Assembly (NCBI RefSeq): GCF_040958095.1
Contig: NC_091165.1
Coordinates: forward strand, 24,037,770 to 24,101,769
Length of the DNA stretch: 64,000 nt
Direction of reading: 5' to 3'
Source: Procambarus clarkii
Lineage: Eukaryota; Arthropoda; Malacostraca; Decapoda; Cambaridae
Position numbers and translations under genes: made by a program. The notes under the pieces are model-generated. The model worked only from the letters and a program-made list of their open reading frames with translations. It made no database searches and had not been told where the DNA came from. Below, one piece after another: positions 13,501 through 23,159 of the stretch (within the stretch, counting starts at the first letter, position 1; each line of letters begins with the position of its first letter).

Positions 13501-16500
13501 TCCTTATAAATGAACATTGCCACCCCTAGGGAAAAAATACATCTTTTACCTAATAATTAAACCTCATAAATATACAGTACAATATTTACAAATAATGAAA
13601 CAATATGTGAAACCATTAGATTGGAGAGAAAGATCGATTAGTCAAATATTAAAATTATATTGCAAGGGCGGATGGGTGGTGATAAAAATGGTAATACTGT
13701 AAAACAAATTTAGGTTATTATAAAATTAAACTTTAAAAATATAAAAATTAACATTCATAAAAAATGACAGCTACATTAAATATATTAACATACTCAAATA
13801 TATTTATTTAATATACAAAACACTGAAGAAACTAAGAACATGCAAAAAGTGAGAAAGAACATTATCAGTAAAGATACTTTTAATGTTACAAGACAATAAT
13901 CAATCTAGAATAAGAAAACTTGAGTCCAGTACTGGACTCGTGTGGTCTGCATACTAAATATGAAGTTCCTATATTAAATGACCAATACAGTAATATGATG
14001 AATTGCAAAATGAAAATAAATGCGAAAAATGTCACTAAGTTCAGATAATAAGAAACAGTACTTAAGTGATGTGTTAAAATGAAGGAGTAAATACAAAACA
14101 AAGAAATATATGTAATATATTAGGCAAGGGAGGAGAGCAATTGAAGAGTGCCTAGATATGCCATTACTGCAGGTAACAAGACTTTTGGCATTATAAGAGA
14201 CTTCCAGTATTTACACAACTCACCTACAACAATCATGAAGATAAAGACATATTTCTTCCAGGTATAGCTCTTACGTCCCAAAATCACTCCCAGGACCATC
14301 ACTGGAATTGGCTTACATGATTTTCCTACAACCTGGAATTATAAGAGTAAATAAAGAAATGAATACGTACAGTATTTTGAAATACAAAATATTGCATTTT
14401 TCTTTAGTGCACATGTAAACATTATTTTTGGAATCAAAGTCAAGGCAAAATCTAGTGTTATACAGCTAAAGCAAACATTAATCTGTAGTCTTATTTACTG
14501 AATTGTATTTTATGTTAATGCTGCATTTTTTTTATATTTAAGCCACATTCCCTGAACCAATAGAAAATTAGTGTTTATCTTAACTAATTTTAGTACAAAT
14601 CTTATTTCACGATACAGCTAACCAGCTATATACCATTTTAAGACTCTAATGAAATTTTCATGGAATGGCGACGTTCCGACTTTTGACATGTCTTACGTGT
14701 CAAAAGTCGGAACTAAATTCAAGTCAAATCAACCCCGATTGTTGCCTGCAGTAGTTCATGCAAGTCACTGGCAGATATTGTTATTTTCTCCAAAGTTATC
14801 AGTTCCAATGGACAGTAACAGGCTATATTAGGGAAGGTTAAATTATATGTCAGGGAATTTGGTTTCCAATAATACTTTTTCAGTATCCAGTATTATGAGG
14901 TAGCACACAATACTGGTCAAGGGCTCGCTAGGCTCTTTAGACACTACAAGCTGATCTTTTTTTTAGATTCATCTACAATCTACACCTATTTACATCACAG
15001 GAATCTAGTACCACCCAAATTTAATGGCAACAGAGATCATATTTAGTACACTGGATTTAAATGATAAAATGGCTATTTAGGTTCATACTTAAAGAATAAC
15101 AGAGCCATCACTGATCACATACTAACAAGTTTTTCCGAATGATTGTGGAGGGAGGGAAGGTTAATAAAAAATACATCATTTTATATAACTCGTCTTCAAA
15201 TTTGGACATATGGAAGGCAGTTTAAGCTCAGGCCACAACTTGTTCTCCTAATAGAACGTCGCATTTTGACATGTATTCTACCAAGGCCAAAATTTGTCGT
15301 ACTAGAAAATGGTAGCAGCTCACAGAATTGACACACTGACCTGTTTTCTGTTTTGGGTCCTCTGGTAGGTTATGATAAGGGCACTTTAGTATGACAGTTT
15401 CTTGACATTGGGAAATCTTAAAACAGGCTGCAGGCCAAGCAGTGCATTTTTGGTTAACAAAAACTTACAACAAATGAGAACTACAAAACCCAAGTCTGTA
15501 TACCTATATTATTTTGGTCACTTAAGAACTACTGAATGCACGACTATAATACACTGCACCCACACTGATTCTAAAGCAACTTTTGTTTATTCTATGGAAT
15601 GTATAACAAATTAGGTGTAACAAACCAGAAGAAATAAGAACATCTTCAATACAAATAAATATGCATATTCAATGATTGAAAAGGAGCATTACAGCAGCAA
15701 CCGTTCGCTTATGTACATGCAACGCCTGTAATACACACCACCCAGGTTATTCTCAAGCCCATTCACAGCACTCCTTTCCCTTACTTTCAACCTTGTATCA
15801 AACCATTGCTTTAGTTCTTTTCAAATTACCTTTTAATATTTGTACTCTTCAGAAATTTTATACTAAATAGAATTCAGTTATTATTGGCAATAATATTCAA
15901 CAGTTAAAAAGACAAATTTTATATAAAAAAGTGATACATATTCATGAATACTTAAAGTGTTAAATTATAGAAACATTGAAAAAATATATACAGTACTGGT
16001 ACTTACAAAATCAGATGATCTAACATGTTTGCAAGTAAAAATTATGAAAATTAAAAAGAACACATGAATGATTTAACAACTGACCTGCGTAGGGTAATTG
16101 ATCCACTGTAGAGCCATATTTGAGGAGACCATGGCCAGCAGGTAAGTGAGAGCACTTGAGGCATAGTAGATACGACGGGTTGTATCCTCCCCCTGGTCGA
16201 GGACAAACTTCCCCACTTAAAACACACAGATGCACAGGAGGGCCAGGAGAGTCATGGTTATTATTAGAAATGATCACATTTAAAGTGGGTACACTTTAAC
16301 AAAGTTTAGAGGGTTTTAGGGACCTTTACTTATTACTGGCATGACAATTGGTCTTAATTTGGTTAGCATTACTGATACATAATTAGGAAAGAGGATATGC
16401 ATCTAAGGGATGGATTTCACAACTGCATTTCAACAATTTCAATCAATTATCCACTCTCAAATTTATAATTATATTATGATTCTTCTAAAGTACAGTACAT

Positions 16501-19500
16501 TAAAATTTCCTTAAACTTGTACAGTAAAGCAATGTAATCAGCATATAACTGAAATGTTATATGTAATAAAATTCAGGGTTTTGAAAGGCATCCTATTTTT
16601 CTCCCAAGAACTTTGCCAAAAGTCCACCAGTGTTTTTATTTACAAGGTATCTGATGCATCCCTGCAACCCCAAGTTGACTAGTAGATTGAATATCTTTTA
16701 TTACTATACTATACACAGTACACCCATATGAATTTTCCATACATTTCAGCATTGCAAAAAGAAAAAAGCTGAATCAAGCATGTAAATCAATAAATGTTAA
16801 GAAATATTACAACATGTGGAATATGCTTACAACATATGTTTTACAGTACAGTACATACAATGTTCTGATTTCTAAAGTTGCCTTCAAAATGAGAATATAC
16901 CAACCAATGCTCCTCTGGAGAGGTGTGAGAGGTGACCTGCATCATAATAATAATTACAGCAGATATTTTTCAGTCAACTGAACATGATATTCCCCTATGC
17001 CAGGCCCATGTTAAACCTGCCCACTCTACATATTGTACAACATGGAAATACATGCACAAAGAAAGAGAGGCGAGAATGAGTGGGTGGCCAATTTTAAAGG
17101 TGATACTATTGTAGACTGACCCAAGGCCACACTTTTCTAGCAATGACATTCATAAACACTATTACATCCCATACCAGTTGCTTAACTTCCAGGTACCTAT
17201 TTATCACTAGGTAAACAGAGGTATCAGGTGAAAGGAAATGGTGCTAAAATGTCTTTTCCTACCACGAGAATCGAACTTAGGACCTTGTGGTTGTGAGCAG
17301 ACAGAGTTGATTACTGTGCTACGCCACTTGGATATGGTTTATCAAGCAAAACTACTGACAGTTTAGGCAAGTGAAAAAGATACTACATTTGGAATATATA
17401 TAGAGCAAAGAAATTAAAAACTTGGCAAGGTTGACAATGCAGATAGTGGTGGCAATAGATGGCAACATACTGTACAGTACCAATTGAAAATTCATTTGAA
17501 AAATTTATTGAGCTTGTATTTATAGTACACCTTGTTTCCTCCCCCTGGTCCTGTGTTTATTTCTTATACCCTTTACACAAATAGATCAAAGCAGCTAATA
17601 TCATATGGTGCAGCAACAATGACAGGCCATACTGAACCAGGTAATGCCTAATGTGTATGAAAATGTAAAAGAATTATTATCATAAAATTTTACAGTAACT
17701 AGTTCATCATGTAGTGCTAAGGGTATCACTAACCCTGGAATAACATAGATTTACGACAAAATGGAAGCAATCAAGCAAGACTATCAAATGAAGAAAAGAA
17801 ATCAAACAGAAAATGACATTTAATGATACTATTATGAAAAAATCATGCAGTAGTTCCACAAATAGGCAGAATTGTAAGCATAGCAGTAAGACTTGCCAAT
17901 CACCATTTACTAATTTTACAATCAAAGCAATTGTTTCTTCGCAGAGAAGCATCCTCTTTCCAAACATTGTATTCAAAGATAATATTTTCCTAGTGCATTA
18001 TTTACAATAAATTTACATTAGCAAAAAATGTGAGAAAACACAATGTTAGGCAGGCACAATACTAAAGGATGGTTAATAAGTCATGCACGTTGCAGCAAAA
18101 TCACAGTAGTACTTACTTATTTTTGCATATATAGCATTTATGATGCACTGGAAAAATACAAGGGCAAGGGAATACGTAAATTTTTCCTTTTCTTCACCAT
18201 AACGTGTACGTGTACTGAAAGAAAATATGCCCTGAATAGCTGCTCCAATCTCTTAAATATTGGTAAAATTACTAACAATAAATAAACAGATTAATTATAC
18301 CTTTTTCTAATCAAAATATATGCTAAAATTAACCAAACAATACTGTTCCACTATCCAAATCAGTTTTATTGCCAAGGCACATTAAAACTATTTAGTAACC
18401 ATGGACAGACATTTCCATACAACTAGAGAAAGATATGTCTTAGATATGTCAACCCTTACTTAAACTACAGTATCTCATTAACAAAGATTACAATGGATTG
18501 TTTCATTAGGCTTTGTCTTTGATTGAAATCTACAAATCCCACAACCTAAGTTTTATGCACCCCGTCCTCCAAACGGCGACCACCCCCGGGCGTGACAGTC
18601 CGGCCAACGCCGACCACCCCTGGGTGTGACAACCCGGCCAACGGCGACCACCCCCGGGATTGACAGCCCAGCCAACAGCGACCAACCCCCGGGTGTGACA
18701 ACCCGGCCAACGCCGACCACCCCCGGGATTGACAGCCCAGCCAACGGCGACCACCCCCCGGGTGTGACAACCCTGCCAACGGCGACCACCCCCGGGTGTG
18801 ACACCCCGGCCAACGGTGACCACCCCCGGGTGTGACACCCCGGCTAACGGCGACCACCCCCGGGTATGACACCCCGGCCAACGGTGACCACCCCGGGTGT
18901 GACAACCCGGCCAACGGCGACCACCCCCGGGTGTGACAACCCGGCCAACGGCGACCACCCCCGGGTGTGACAACCCGACCAACACCATCCACCCCCGGGT
19001 GTGACAACCCGGCCAACACCATCCACCCCCGGGCGTGACAGCCCAGCCAATGCCGACCACCCCCGGGCATGACAGCCCAGCTATCGCTGACCATCCCCAG
19101 GTATGACAGCCTGGCCAATGACAACCACACCCAGGTGTGACAGACTCGGGTGGCACACCAATTATGACAACCCAGGTAACAATATTAACTTAGATTTTCT
19201 AAAATTAAACTGAATCTACTAAAATTATCCTCAGTGATAACCTGATCAGTGACGATCCAAACTAAACAACTGACATGTGATGACCCACCTAGGTGACACT
19301 CTGACCTTGCAGCCACAGTGATCTTGATAATGAGTTACATCAATGTCATAAAACTTTGCATTACAATAACATACTGTCCTTACTACGTGTATAAAGACAA
19401 TTTATCGATTGAACTTACATTGATTCTTGCAACACCCCATAATAGAAATAGAGGAAGAAGATCCCTCCAGCATATATAAAGAACTTCGCTCGGTGGAATA

Positions 19501-19522
19501 GACTCTGGTTGCCTTCAGTCAT
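7508..19522 (-). CDS. SLC35B1: SLC35B1 orthologue, ER nucleotide (ATP/ADP, UDP-sugar-like) transporter, whole spliced CDS
   Basis: Nine exons on the minus strand: 19522-19419, 18214-18117, 16215-16085, 14332-14224, 13525-13440, 12-kb-proximal 10912-10786, 10539-10433, 9707-9554 and 7581-7508. They sum to 990 nt, which is 329 codons plus TGA, and every junction keeps frame. Human SLC35B1 is about 322 aa. Recognisable family segments are [12 protein letters not shown] near the N-terminus, [26 protein letters not shown] (residues about 114-123), [15 protein letters not shown], and [11 protein letters not shown] (about 269-279). The family is a ten-helix drug/metabolite-type transporter of the ER membrane. 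SLC35B1 has been reported as the ER ATP/ADP exchanger (AXER), supplying ATP to lumenal chaperones. The C-terminus is lysine-rich but does not end in a canonical KKXX signal. All donors are GT except the last intron, which uses GC. Exact substrate is not visible from sequence. Confidence 0.95.
7582..8640. other. SLC35B1 last intron, distal part
   Basis: AT-rich sequence with no recognised element. The transposase relic occupies the rest of the intron. Confidence 0.5.
8645..9340 (+). pseudogene. Pogo/Tigger/jerky-like DDE transposase remnant
   Basis: Plus-strand relic in the last intron of SLC35B1. The N-terminal part reads [19 protein letters not shown], a CENP-B-type helix-turn-helix. The 146-codon frame at 8847-9287 contains [29 protein letters not shown] and [17 protein letters not shown], the region around the first catalytic Asp of DDE_1 transposases. 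A further [13 protein letters not shown] follows at about 9280-9330 in another frame. Frames are broken and the C-terminal half is missing, so it cannot be active. Confidence 0.8.
9554..9707 (-). CDS. SLC35B1: SLC35B1 coding exon 8 (GC donor)
   Basis: Acceptor TTTACTTTGCAG. It encodes [20 protein letters not shown] then [16 protein letters not shown] and ends [10 protein letters not shown] plus one base. The frame stays open past the end to a TAA at 9483, but that extension has no resemblance to the family. Cutting at CAG|GCAAGT instead joins perfectly to exon 9. Confidence 0.93.
10433..10539 (-). CDS. SLC35B1: SLC35B1 coding exon 7
   Basis: Acceptor TTTTCAACAG and donor GTGAGT. It encodes [20 protein letters not shown] and ends FSICSALGQ, matching the TGE...FA.RYP and SALGQ segments of the family. 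Confidence 0.94.
10786..10912 (-). CDS. SLC35B1: SLC35B1 coding exon 6
   Basis: Acceptor TATTTCCTAG and donor GTATGT. It encodes [20 protein letters not shown] then [20 protein letters not shown]. The LDGLTG and HMMLN.N motifs are typical of SLC35B1. Confidence 0.94.
11217..11545 (-). mobile_element. 3' UTR copy of the RNase H-tailed non-LTR element
   Basis: Starts CAATTCAATTTCTTTATTAT and contains the conserved GTGGGCGGTGGTGTAAAGGA and CAACAAGAGGCTCACAACAG blocks seen at 23.2-23.5 kb. It lies in SLC35B1 intron 6, in the same orientation as the gene. Confidence 0.85.
11806..11985 (-). repeat. tRNA-Gly-like SINE (family C) with inverted partial second head
   Basis: The minus strand reads GGTGGTCTAGTGGTAGAGTA and later GTAGGTTCGCGTCC, close to tRNA-Gly A and B boxes. 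It is followed by the tail shared with 46.9-47.2 kb (ATTTTCTTATTGGTATATAT). On the plus strand at 11963-11981 the same TGGTCTAGTGGTAGAGTAC recurs, making a 19-bp perfect inverted repeat with 11901-11919. Confidence 0.75.
12585..12785 (-). repeat. Diverged SINE family A fragment
   Basis: CTAACTCCCAGGTACCTGTT and TACTGCAAGGTGATCAGAGG match family A. It lies in SLC35B1 intron 5. Confidence 0.65.
13440..13525 (-). CDS. SLC35B1: SLC35B1 coding exon 5
   Basis: Acceptor TTTCCCTAG and donor GTAAGT. It encodes [20 protein letters not shown] and then GLGLGEVLL. The five-alanine run is coded by GCA repeats (CTG on the plus strand) in the loop between helices, a place where orthologues vary in length. 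Confidence 0.92.
14224..14332 (-). CDS. SLC35B1: SLC35B1 coding exon 4
   Basis: Acceptor ATAATTCCAG and donor GTGAGT. It encodes [19 protein letters not shown] and then [27 protein letters not shown] is the strongest single signature of the SLC35B1 family. Confidence 0.95.
14333..16084. other. SLC35B1 intron 3
   Basis: Apart from the hairpin at 14673-14713 I recognise no repeat or exon. Short plus-strand frames are not supported. Confidence 0.5.
14673..14713. other. Perfect 16-bp inverted repeat (hairpin)
   Basis: Arms GTTCCGACTTTTGACA (14673-14688) and its exact complement (14698-14713) with a 9-base loop, in SLC35B1 intron 3. Confidence 0.9.
16085..16215 (-). CDS. SLC35B1: SLC35B1 coding exon 3
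   Basis: Acceptor after GTTTTAAG and donor GTCAGT. It encodes [20 protein letters not shown] and then [20 protein letters not shown] with PTQ at the end. The MVSSN..LQ..NYPTQ segment is a family hallmark. Ends on a codon boundary. Confidence 0.94.
17120..17335 (-). repeat. SINE family A copy in SLC35B1 intron 2
   Basis: CAGGTACCTATTTATCACTA is followed by ACCACGAGAATCGAACTTAG (B-box complement) and CTGTGCTACGCCACTTGG (A-box side). The tRNA-like head is still recognisable. Confidence 0.75.
18117..18214 (-). CDS. SLC35B1: SLC35B1 coding exon 2
   Basis: Acceptor TTTCTTTCAG and donor GTAAGT. It encodes [19 protein letters not shown] followed by [14 protein letters not shown], matching the first loop and second helix of SLC35B1. 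It starts phase 2 and ends with a single base of the next codon, which fits exons 1 and 3 exactly. Confidence 0.92.
18560..19143. repeat. 34-bp GC-rich minisatellite, about 17 units, in SLC35B1 intron 1
   Basis: Unit GTGACAACCCGGCCAACGGC followed by GACCACCCCCGGGT; the spacing between GACAAC starts is 34 bp at 18901, 18935 and 18969. Units differ by a few substitutions (GATTGACAGCCCAGCC, ATGCCGACC). Because 34 is not a multiple of three and the unit lacks stops on the minus strand, long artificial frames arise there. Degenerate unit-like pieces continue to about 19310. Confidence 0.95.
19419..19522 (-). CDS. SLC35B1: SLC35B1 coding exon 1
   Basis: Starts at ATG (19522-19520). It encodes a short N-terminus beginning [15 protein letters not shown], then the first membrane helix ending [10 protein letters not shown]. 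The donor is GTAAGT, and the exon ends two bases into a codon (phase 2). The region upstream (19523-19760) is not AT-rich like the introns and probably holds the 5' UTR and promoter. Confidence 0.92.
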
Positions 19523-19880
19523 GTCTGTGGCAAAGTTAAAGCTGGCGTTGCTCGAGTGATGGCAGGTGATGACGACGACCCTAGGATCGGAAACACCTCG
19601 GCTACCCTACGAATGATGGTTTTTCTTTTTTGTGATATGTGCAATTTGTTTAAAGGTTTTCTCCTGCCGGTGAGTGTGTGAGTGATAAAGGTGGGAGGCG
19701 CGGCACAGTTCTAGCGACCCGCTGTTGCGCCCTCCAGTCACCTTTGTTATAGACGACAGAATCTTCCATATATAAACAAAAGTTATAAAGAATTTAGTTC
19801 CTCCAACTCATCCGCGCGCCGGTTAGGAATCGCTTCTTGTTACCGACGTGGATATAGACGTGCTCTACTCTGATTTGTTG
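19523..19880 (-). promoter_or_regulatory. Likely SLC35B1 5' UTR and promoter region
   Basis: Compared with flanking introns this stretch is GC-richer and free of recognisable repeats up to an (AAT)n non-LTR tail at about 19905. Two ACGTG cores (19846-19850 and 19858-19862) lie about 330 bp upstream of the start codon. No TATA box could be assigned with confidence. Confidence 0.4.
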
Positions 19881-19904
19881 ATCCTAAGTGCTGGCGTTAT
19901 TTAT

Positions 19905-20065
19905 AATAATAATAATAATAATAATATTTTATTTAGGGAAAAGTACCTACATAGATGCAATTACAAACATTCTGATTGATTTATTGATAGAGCTAGTACA
20001 TGCAATACCTAAAGCTACAAGTACGCATAGTGTTTCGGGAAACAAAACGCCTGAAAACGGACATT
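19905..20065 (-). mobile_element. 5'-truncated copy of the (TTA)n-tailed non-LTR element
   Basis: (AAT)n at 19905-19926 is followed by TTTATTTAGGGAAAAGTACC, AGAGCTAGTACATGCAATAC and a diverged AGTGTTTCGGG block, matching the 24.5-kb 3' UTR. It lies just upstream of SLC35B1. Confidence 0.8.
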
Positions 20066-20804
20066 TAAATAAAGAATTAAATTTTACAAGTAAATGCTTA
20101 CGGGAAAATATAACAAATAGAATAAGACAACGTTCAAATTATAATAGTTATTGCTGATAGTAAAGTTAAAATGAAACAAAAACTTGCATTTCAATTTCAA
20201 TTTCAAAACTTGCATGATGTGCAGCGAGATCGAGTGCCGGTGAGCGACAGTTTGTCGGAAAGGTTATTAGAAAATTATTGGTATTTCCGTATGTATTCTG
20301 AAATCATTGATCCGTTTGAGTGTAAGCTCTTAATACAGTCATCTAGTAGCATGTATAATAATGCACAATCATCCGCATGCATATTAGGTTTTACGTATTC
20401 TATTTTAGTAACATTGCACGTCCTCAGACATTTTTTATTTCTGTTGAAGGGCACGAGAGCTATTTCAGGCTGTGAATGTAGACCAGTCACCTTTCCCAAC
20501 CACAGCGCCATACATGTTATGCAGCCGAAAAACTTACATGTTCAACTTAATGATGTGAATTAAATACTCATAGATATAATAGTTCAGTATATAGACTCAT
20601 AGAACCTATGTATCAGTCGATTAAGAGTTGAGACGCGATACCCATGAGCTGTAGTACATCCCTAATTAGCTCATCACTAGAGATATTCCCATGTAGCATT
20701 AGCCAACTAGCACCAAATTACACTCTGCCAACTTCCAGAATACAACTGAGGGAGGAAGGGAGGGAGGGGGGGAATTATCATTGGAAAGCGCCAAGCCATT
20801 ACGA

Positions 20805-20955
20805 CTATATTGCACTTGGAAGAGGTCAGGATAAGGATTTGGGATGGGACGAGGGGAAAGAAATAGTGCCCAACCACTTGGACAGTTGGGGATTGAACGC
20901 CGATTTGCATTAAGCGAGAACGTCGTTCTACCGTCCAGTCCAAGTGGTTGGATGA
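20805..20955 (-). repeat. tRNA-derived SINE (family B, CACTTGGAC)
   Basis: The minus strand reads CACTTGGACTGGACGGTAGA, then a B box GTTCAATCCCC and GTCCAAGTGGTTGGGCAC. CACTTGGAC at the head is complementary to GTCCAAGTG after the B box, like an acceptor stem. A second copy lies at 33080-33175. Confidence 0.75.
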
Positions 20956-20974
20956 TGGAACATAACATAACTAA

Positions 20975-21465
20975 TTAAACACAAGGCAAAGTTAGAAAAG
21001 ATTCAAAGATATGCCACCAGACTAGTCCCAGAATTGAGAGGTATGAGCTACGAGGAAAGGCTACGGGAGCTAAACATCATGTCCCTGGAAGACAGAGGAG
21101 TAAAGGGAAACATGATCACCACCTACATAATTCTCAGAAGAATTAACAGGGTGGACAAAGATAAACTATTTAGTATGGGTGGAACACGAACAAGGGGTAC
21201 AGGTGGAAACTGAGTATCCAAATGAACCACAGAGACATTACAAAGATTTTTTATAATGTCAGAGTAGTTACCAGATGGAATGCATTAGGCAGTGATGTGG
21301 TGGAGGCAGACTCCATACACAGCTTCAAATGTAGATTTGATAGAGCCCAATAGGCTCAGGAATCTGTACACCAGTTGATTGACAGTTGAGGGGCTGTCAG
21401 TCCTCTCAATTTGGCAATCAGAGAGTTTGCCAAAGAGCCAAAGCACAACTAGGTGGGTAAACACT
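20975..21465 (+). mobile_element. CR1/Jockey-like non-LTR 3' end, decayed
   Basis: Homologous to 27950-28375: GCCACCAGACTAGTCCCAGA, then frames for YEERLRELNIMSLEDRGV, a KGNMITTYIIL block and NVRVVTRWNALGSDVVEA. It ends with the shared CAACTAGGTG terminus at about 21455. It encodes the extreme C-terminus of the RT ORF, interrupted by indels. Confidence 0.8.
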
Positions 21466-21669
21466 TTTTTGTTGGCAGTTTGGATTTTTTTGGGGGGGAA
21501 GGGTTCGTTTTGGATTTTCTTTGTTGTGCATTTAGGATTTTTTGGATTTGAAAATTAAACTAAACCTACCACCCACGTTATATATATTGTAATTATTTAT
21601 TTTATTAAAACTTTTGTTTACAAAAAATGAGTTACAAGCTTGGTAACAGATAAGGTACAAAGTTGTTTG

Positions 21670-21873
21670 TTATAAGTCGTGGAGTTCCTGCAGTTCCTCA
21701 GATAGCGGGCAGGAACCCTGAATGCAGTTCCATTTCCTCTGTATCGCCACGCTGAGGCGCTGGAAAAGGAAGCTGGCAGCTCTTGGGTTCGTCAGTACTT
21801 GCGTAACTGCTTCGTGAATCTGGCCCCTTGGGTCTATTGTAATTTCATTACCCTTAAGCCAAAAATGTCGCAA
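21670..21873 (-). pseudogene. Retroelement C-terminal fragment, second copy
   Basis: The minus-strand frame contains IHEAVTQVLTNPRAASFLFQ and RLSVAIQRKWN, homologous to the 1.2-kb copy. The upstream half is lost. Confidence 0.5.
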
Positions 21874-21969
21874 ATTTTAATTTTGAATTTAGTTTATCTT
21901 GTGATTATTTATAGTTTTCTTGCTAAATAATACAGTGAGGATTTTTAGAGTATATATTTATTTTTACAC

Positions 21970-22060
21970 TTGAAAATTGAAATTGAAATAAGTTTATTGA
22001 GGTAAAATACACACAAAGGGATGAGGTAGCTCAAGCTATTCTCACCCCGTTATTTTTACA
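21970..22060 (-). repeat. ATTGAA-tailed non-LTR 3' end
   Basis: TTGAAATTGAAATAAGTTTA and GGGATGAGGTAGCTCAAGCT, nearly identical to 62757-62825. Minus orientation with the ATTGAA repeat as the 3' tail. Confidence 0.8.
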
Positions 22061-22157
22061 CTTTATTTTGGCTAACCCCCCCAATAACCCCGTAGCTTAC
22101 GCAGCCTATATAGTGCTATCTGCCTCTGCTGAATTCAATTCAATTTTCATTCAAAAG

Positions 22158-22158
22158 A

Positions 22159-22218
<60 letters not shown>
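22158..22218. repeat. (GT)n microsatellite
   Basis: About 30 GT repeats next to a non-LTR 3' UTR fragment. Confidence 0.95.
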
Positions 22219-22220
<2 letters not shown>

Positions 22221-22244
22221 AAAGAACATAAGAGTAATGTACAA

Positions 22245-22320
22245 TTGTAAAGACAGGAGTTACAAAATCTATGAAGCCACTATTACGCAAAGCGTTTCGG
22301 GTGAAAACGTAAATTAAAAA
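22245..22320 (-). mobile_element. Fragment of the (TTA)n-tailed non-LTR 3' UTR
   Basis: AAGCCACTATTACGCAAAGC and GTTTCGGG match the 24.5-kb element. The tail is missing and a (GT)n array lies next to it. Confidence 0.7.
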
Positions 22321-22339
22321 ATAACACAAAATTATTTAC

Positions 22340-22915
22340 CATGTGTGAGGGGATAAAACACTTAATACTATAGGAGAAATCAGCTAACAAAATGAGAACG
22401 GCCATGTAAAATAACAAATGAATTAAAAAAGAGTGACACATAAAGGAAGATAGGCATATAGACTGTCATATCCCTTCTAAGTGTTATATAGTCATATACT
22501 GGCTTAGTACTTTCTTTTGATAGTTAGCTTACTTTCCTATTTCCAAATAAAAGTATGCTCACAACTGAAGTTCTGATTTATTTGTGAGAGTTAACTGTAA
22601 GTAGACTAGTACTCATTTAGTTTAATTCATTCTATTGTTTCCCCTCAAAAAGTCAAAGTAGGAGTCGTTTTCTGTGAAAAAATCAGCTGGTCAGCTGGGG
22701 ACTGGTCAAGTCGTATACTGCAATTTCGGATACCGGGCTAGAAACAACTTCGTTCACTGAGAAGTTTGTACATACAAACCATTCCGTTCGTATATGCGCT
22801 GGTTTGTGTTCGCTGTTGTTCTCGTCTGAATAAATACATGGCACTTGTTCATATAATTAGCGCTTCCATTATTAGAATTATTTATCCATTATTAGAATAA
22901 CAAGGTGCAAACCAT
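22340..22915. other. Unassigned intergenic sequence
   Basis: No frame or repeat recognised. Mildly GC-richer around 22680-22830. Confidence 0.4.
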
Positions 22916-22919
22916 ACCC

Positions 22920-23060
22920 CCTTACAGTTGAAATCTATTTATTTATATACAAGAAGGTACATTGGGTTGCGAGAGTACATAACATATATTAAGCGGAACA
23001 TTGTAGCAAGATTTGAGATTAAAGGATTTAAGACTAACACGTATTAGGCTCCCCCGAAGG
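22920..23060 (-). repeat. AAAT-tailed non-LTR 3' end, reverse copy
   Basis: ATTTATTTATATACAAGAAG and GTACATTGGGTTGCGAGAG match 3640-3710 in reverse complement. Confidence 0.7.
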
Positions 23061-23159
23061 AGGCTATTATTTGTTATGCACCCCATACTCAACCAGTAAG
23101 TAGTGGAGCAAAACATAGATTACATGGTCATAAAGTCTTAATCAGACCAATTCAATTCA

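Noticed and set aside
18530-19156. 208- and 194-codon Gly/Trp-rich frames on the minus strand
   Set aside because: Repeat artefact of the 34-bp minisatellite, which lacks stops in all frames; it lies within the SLC35B1 intron.
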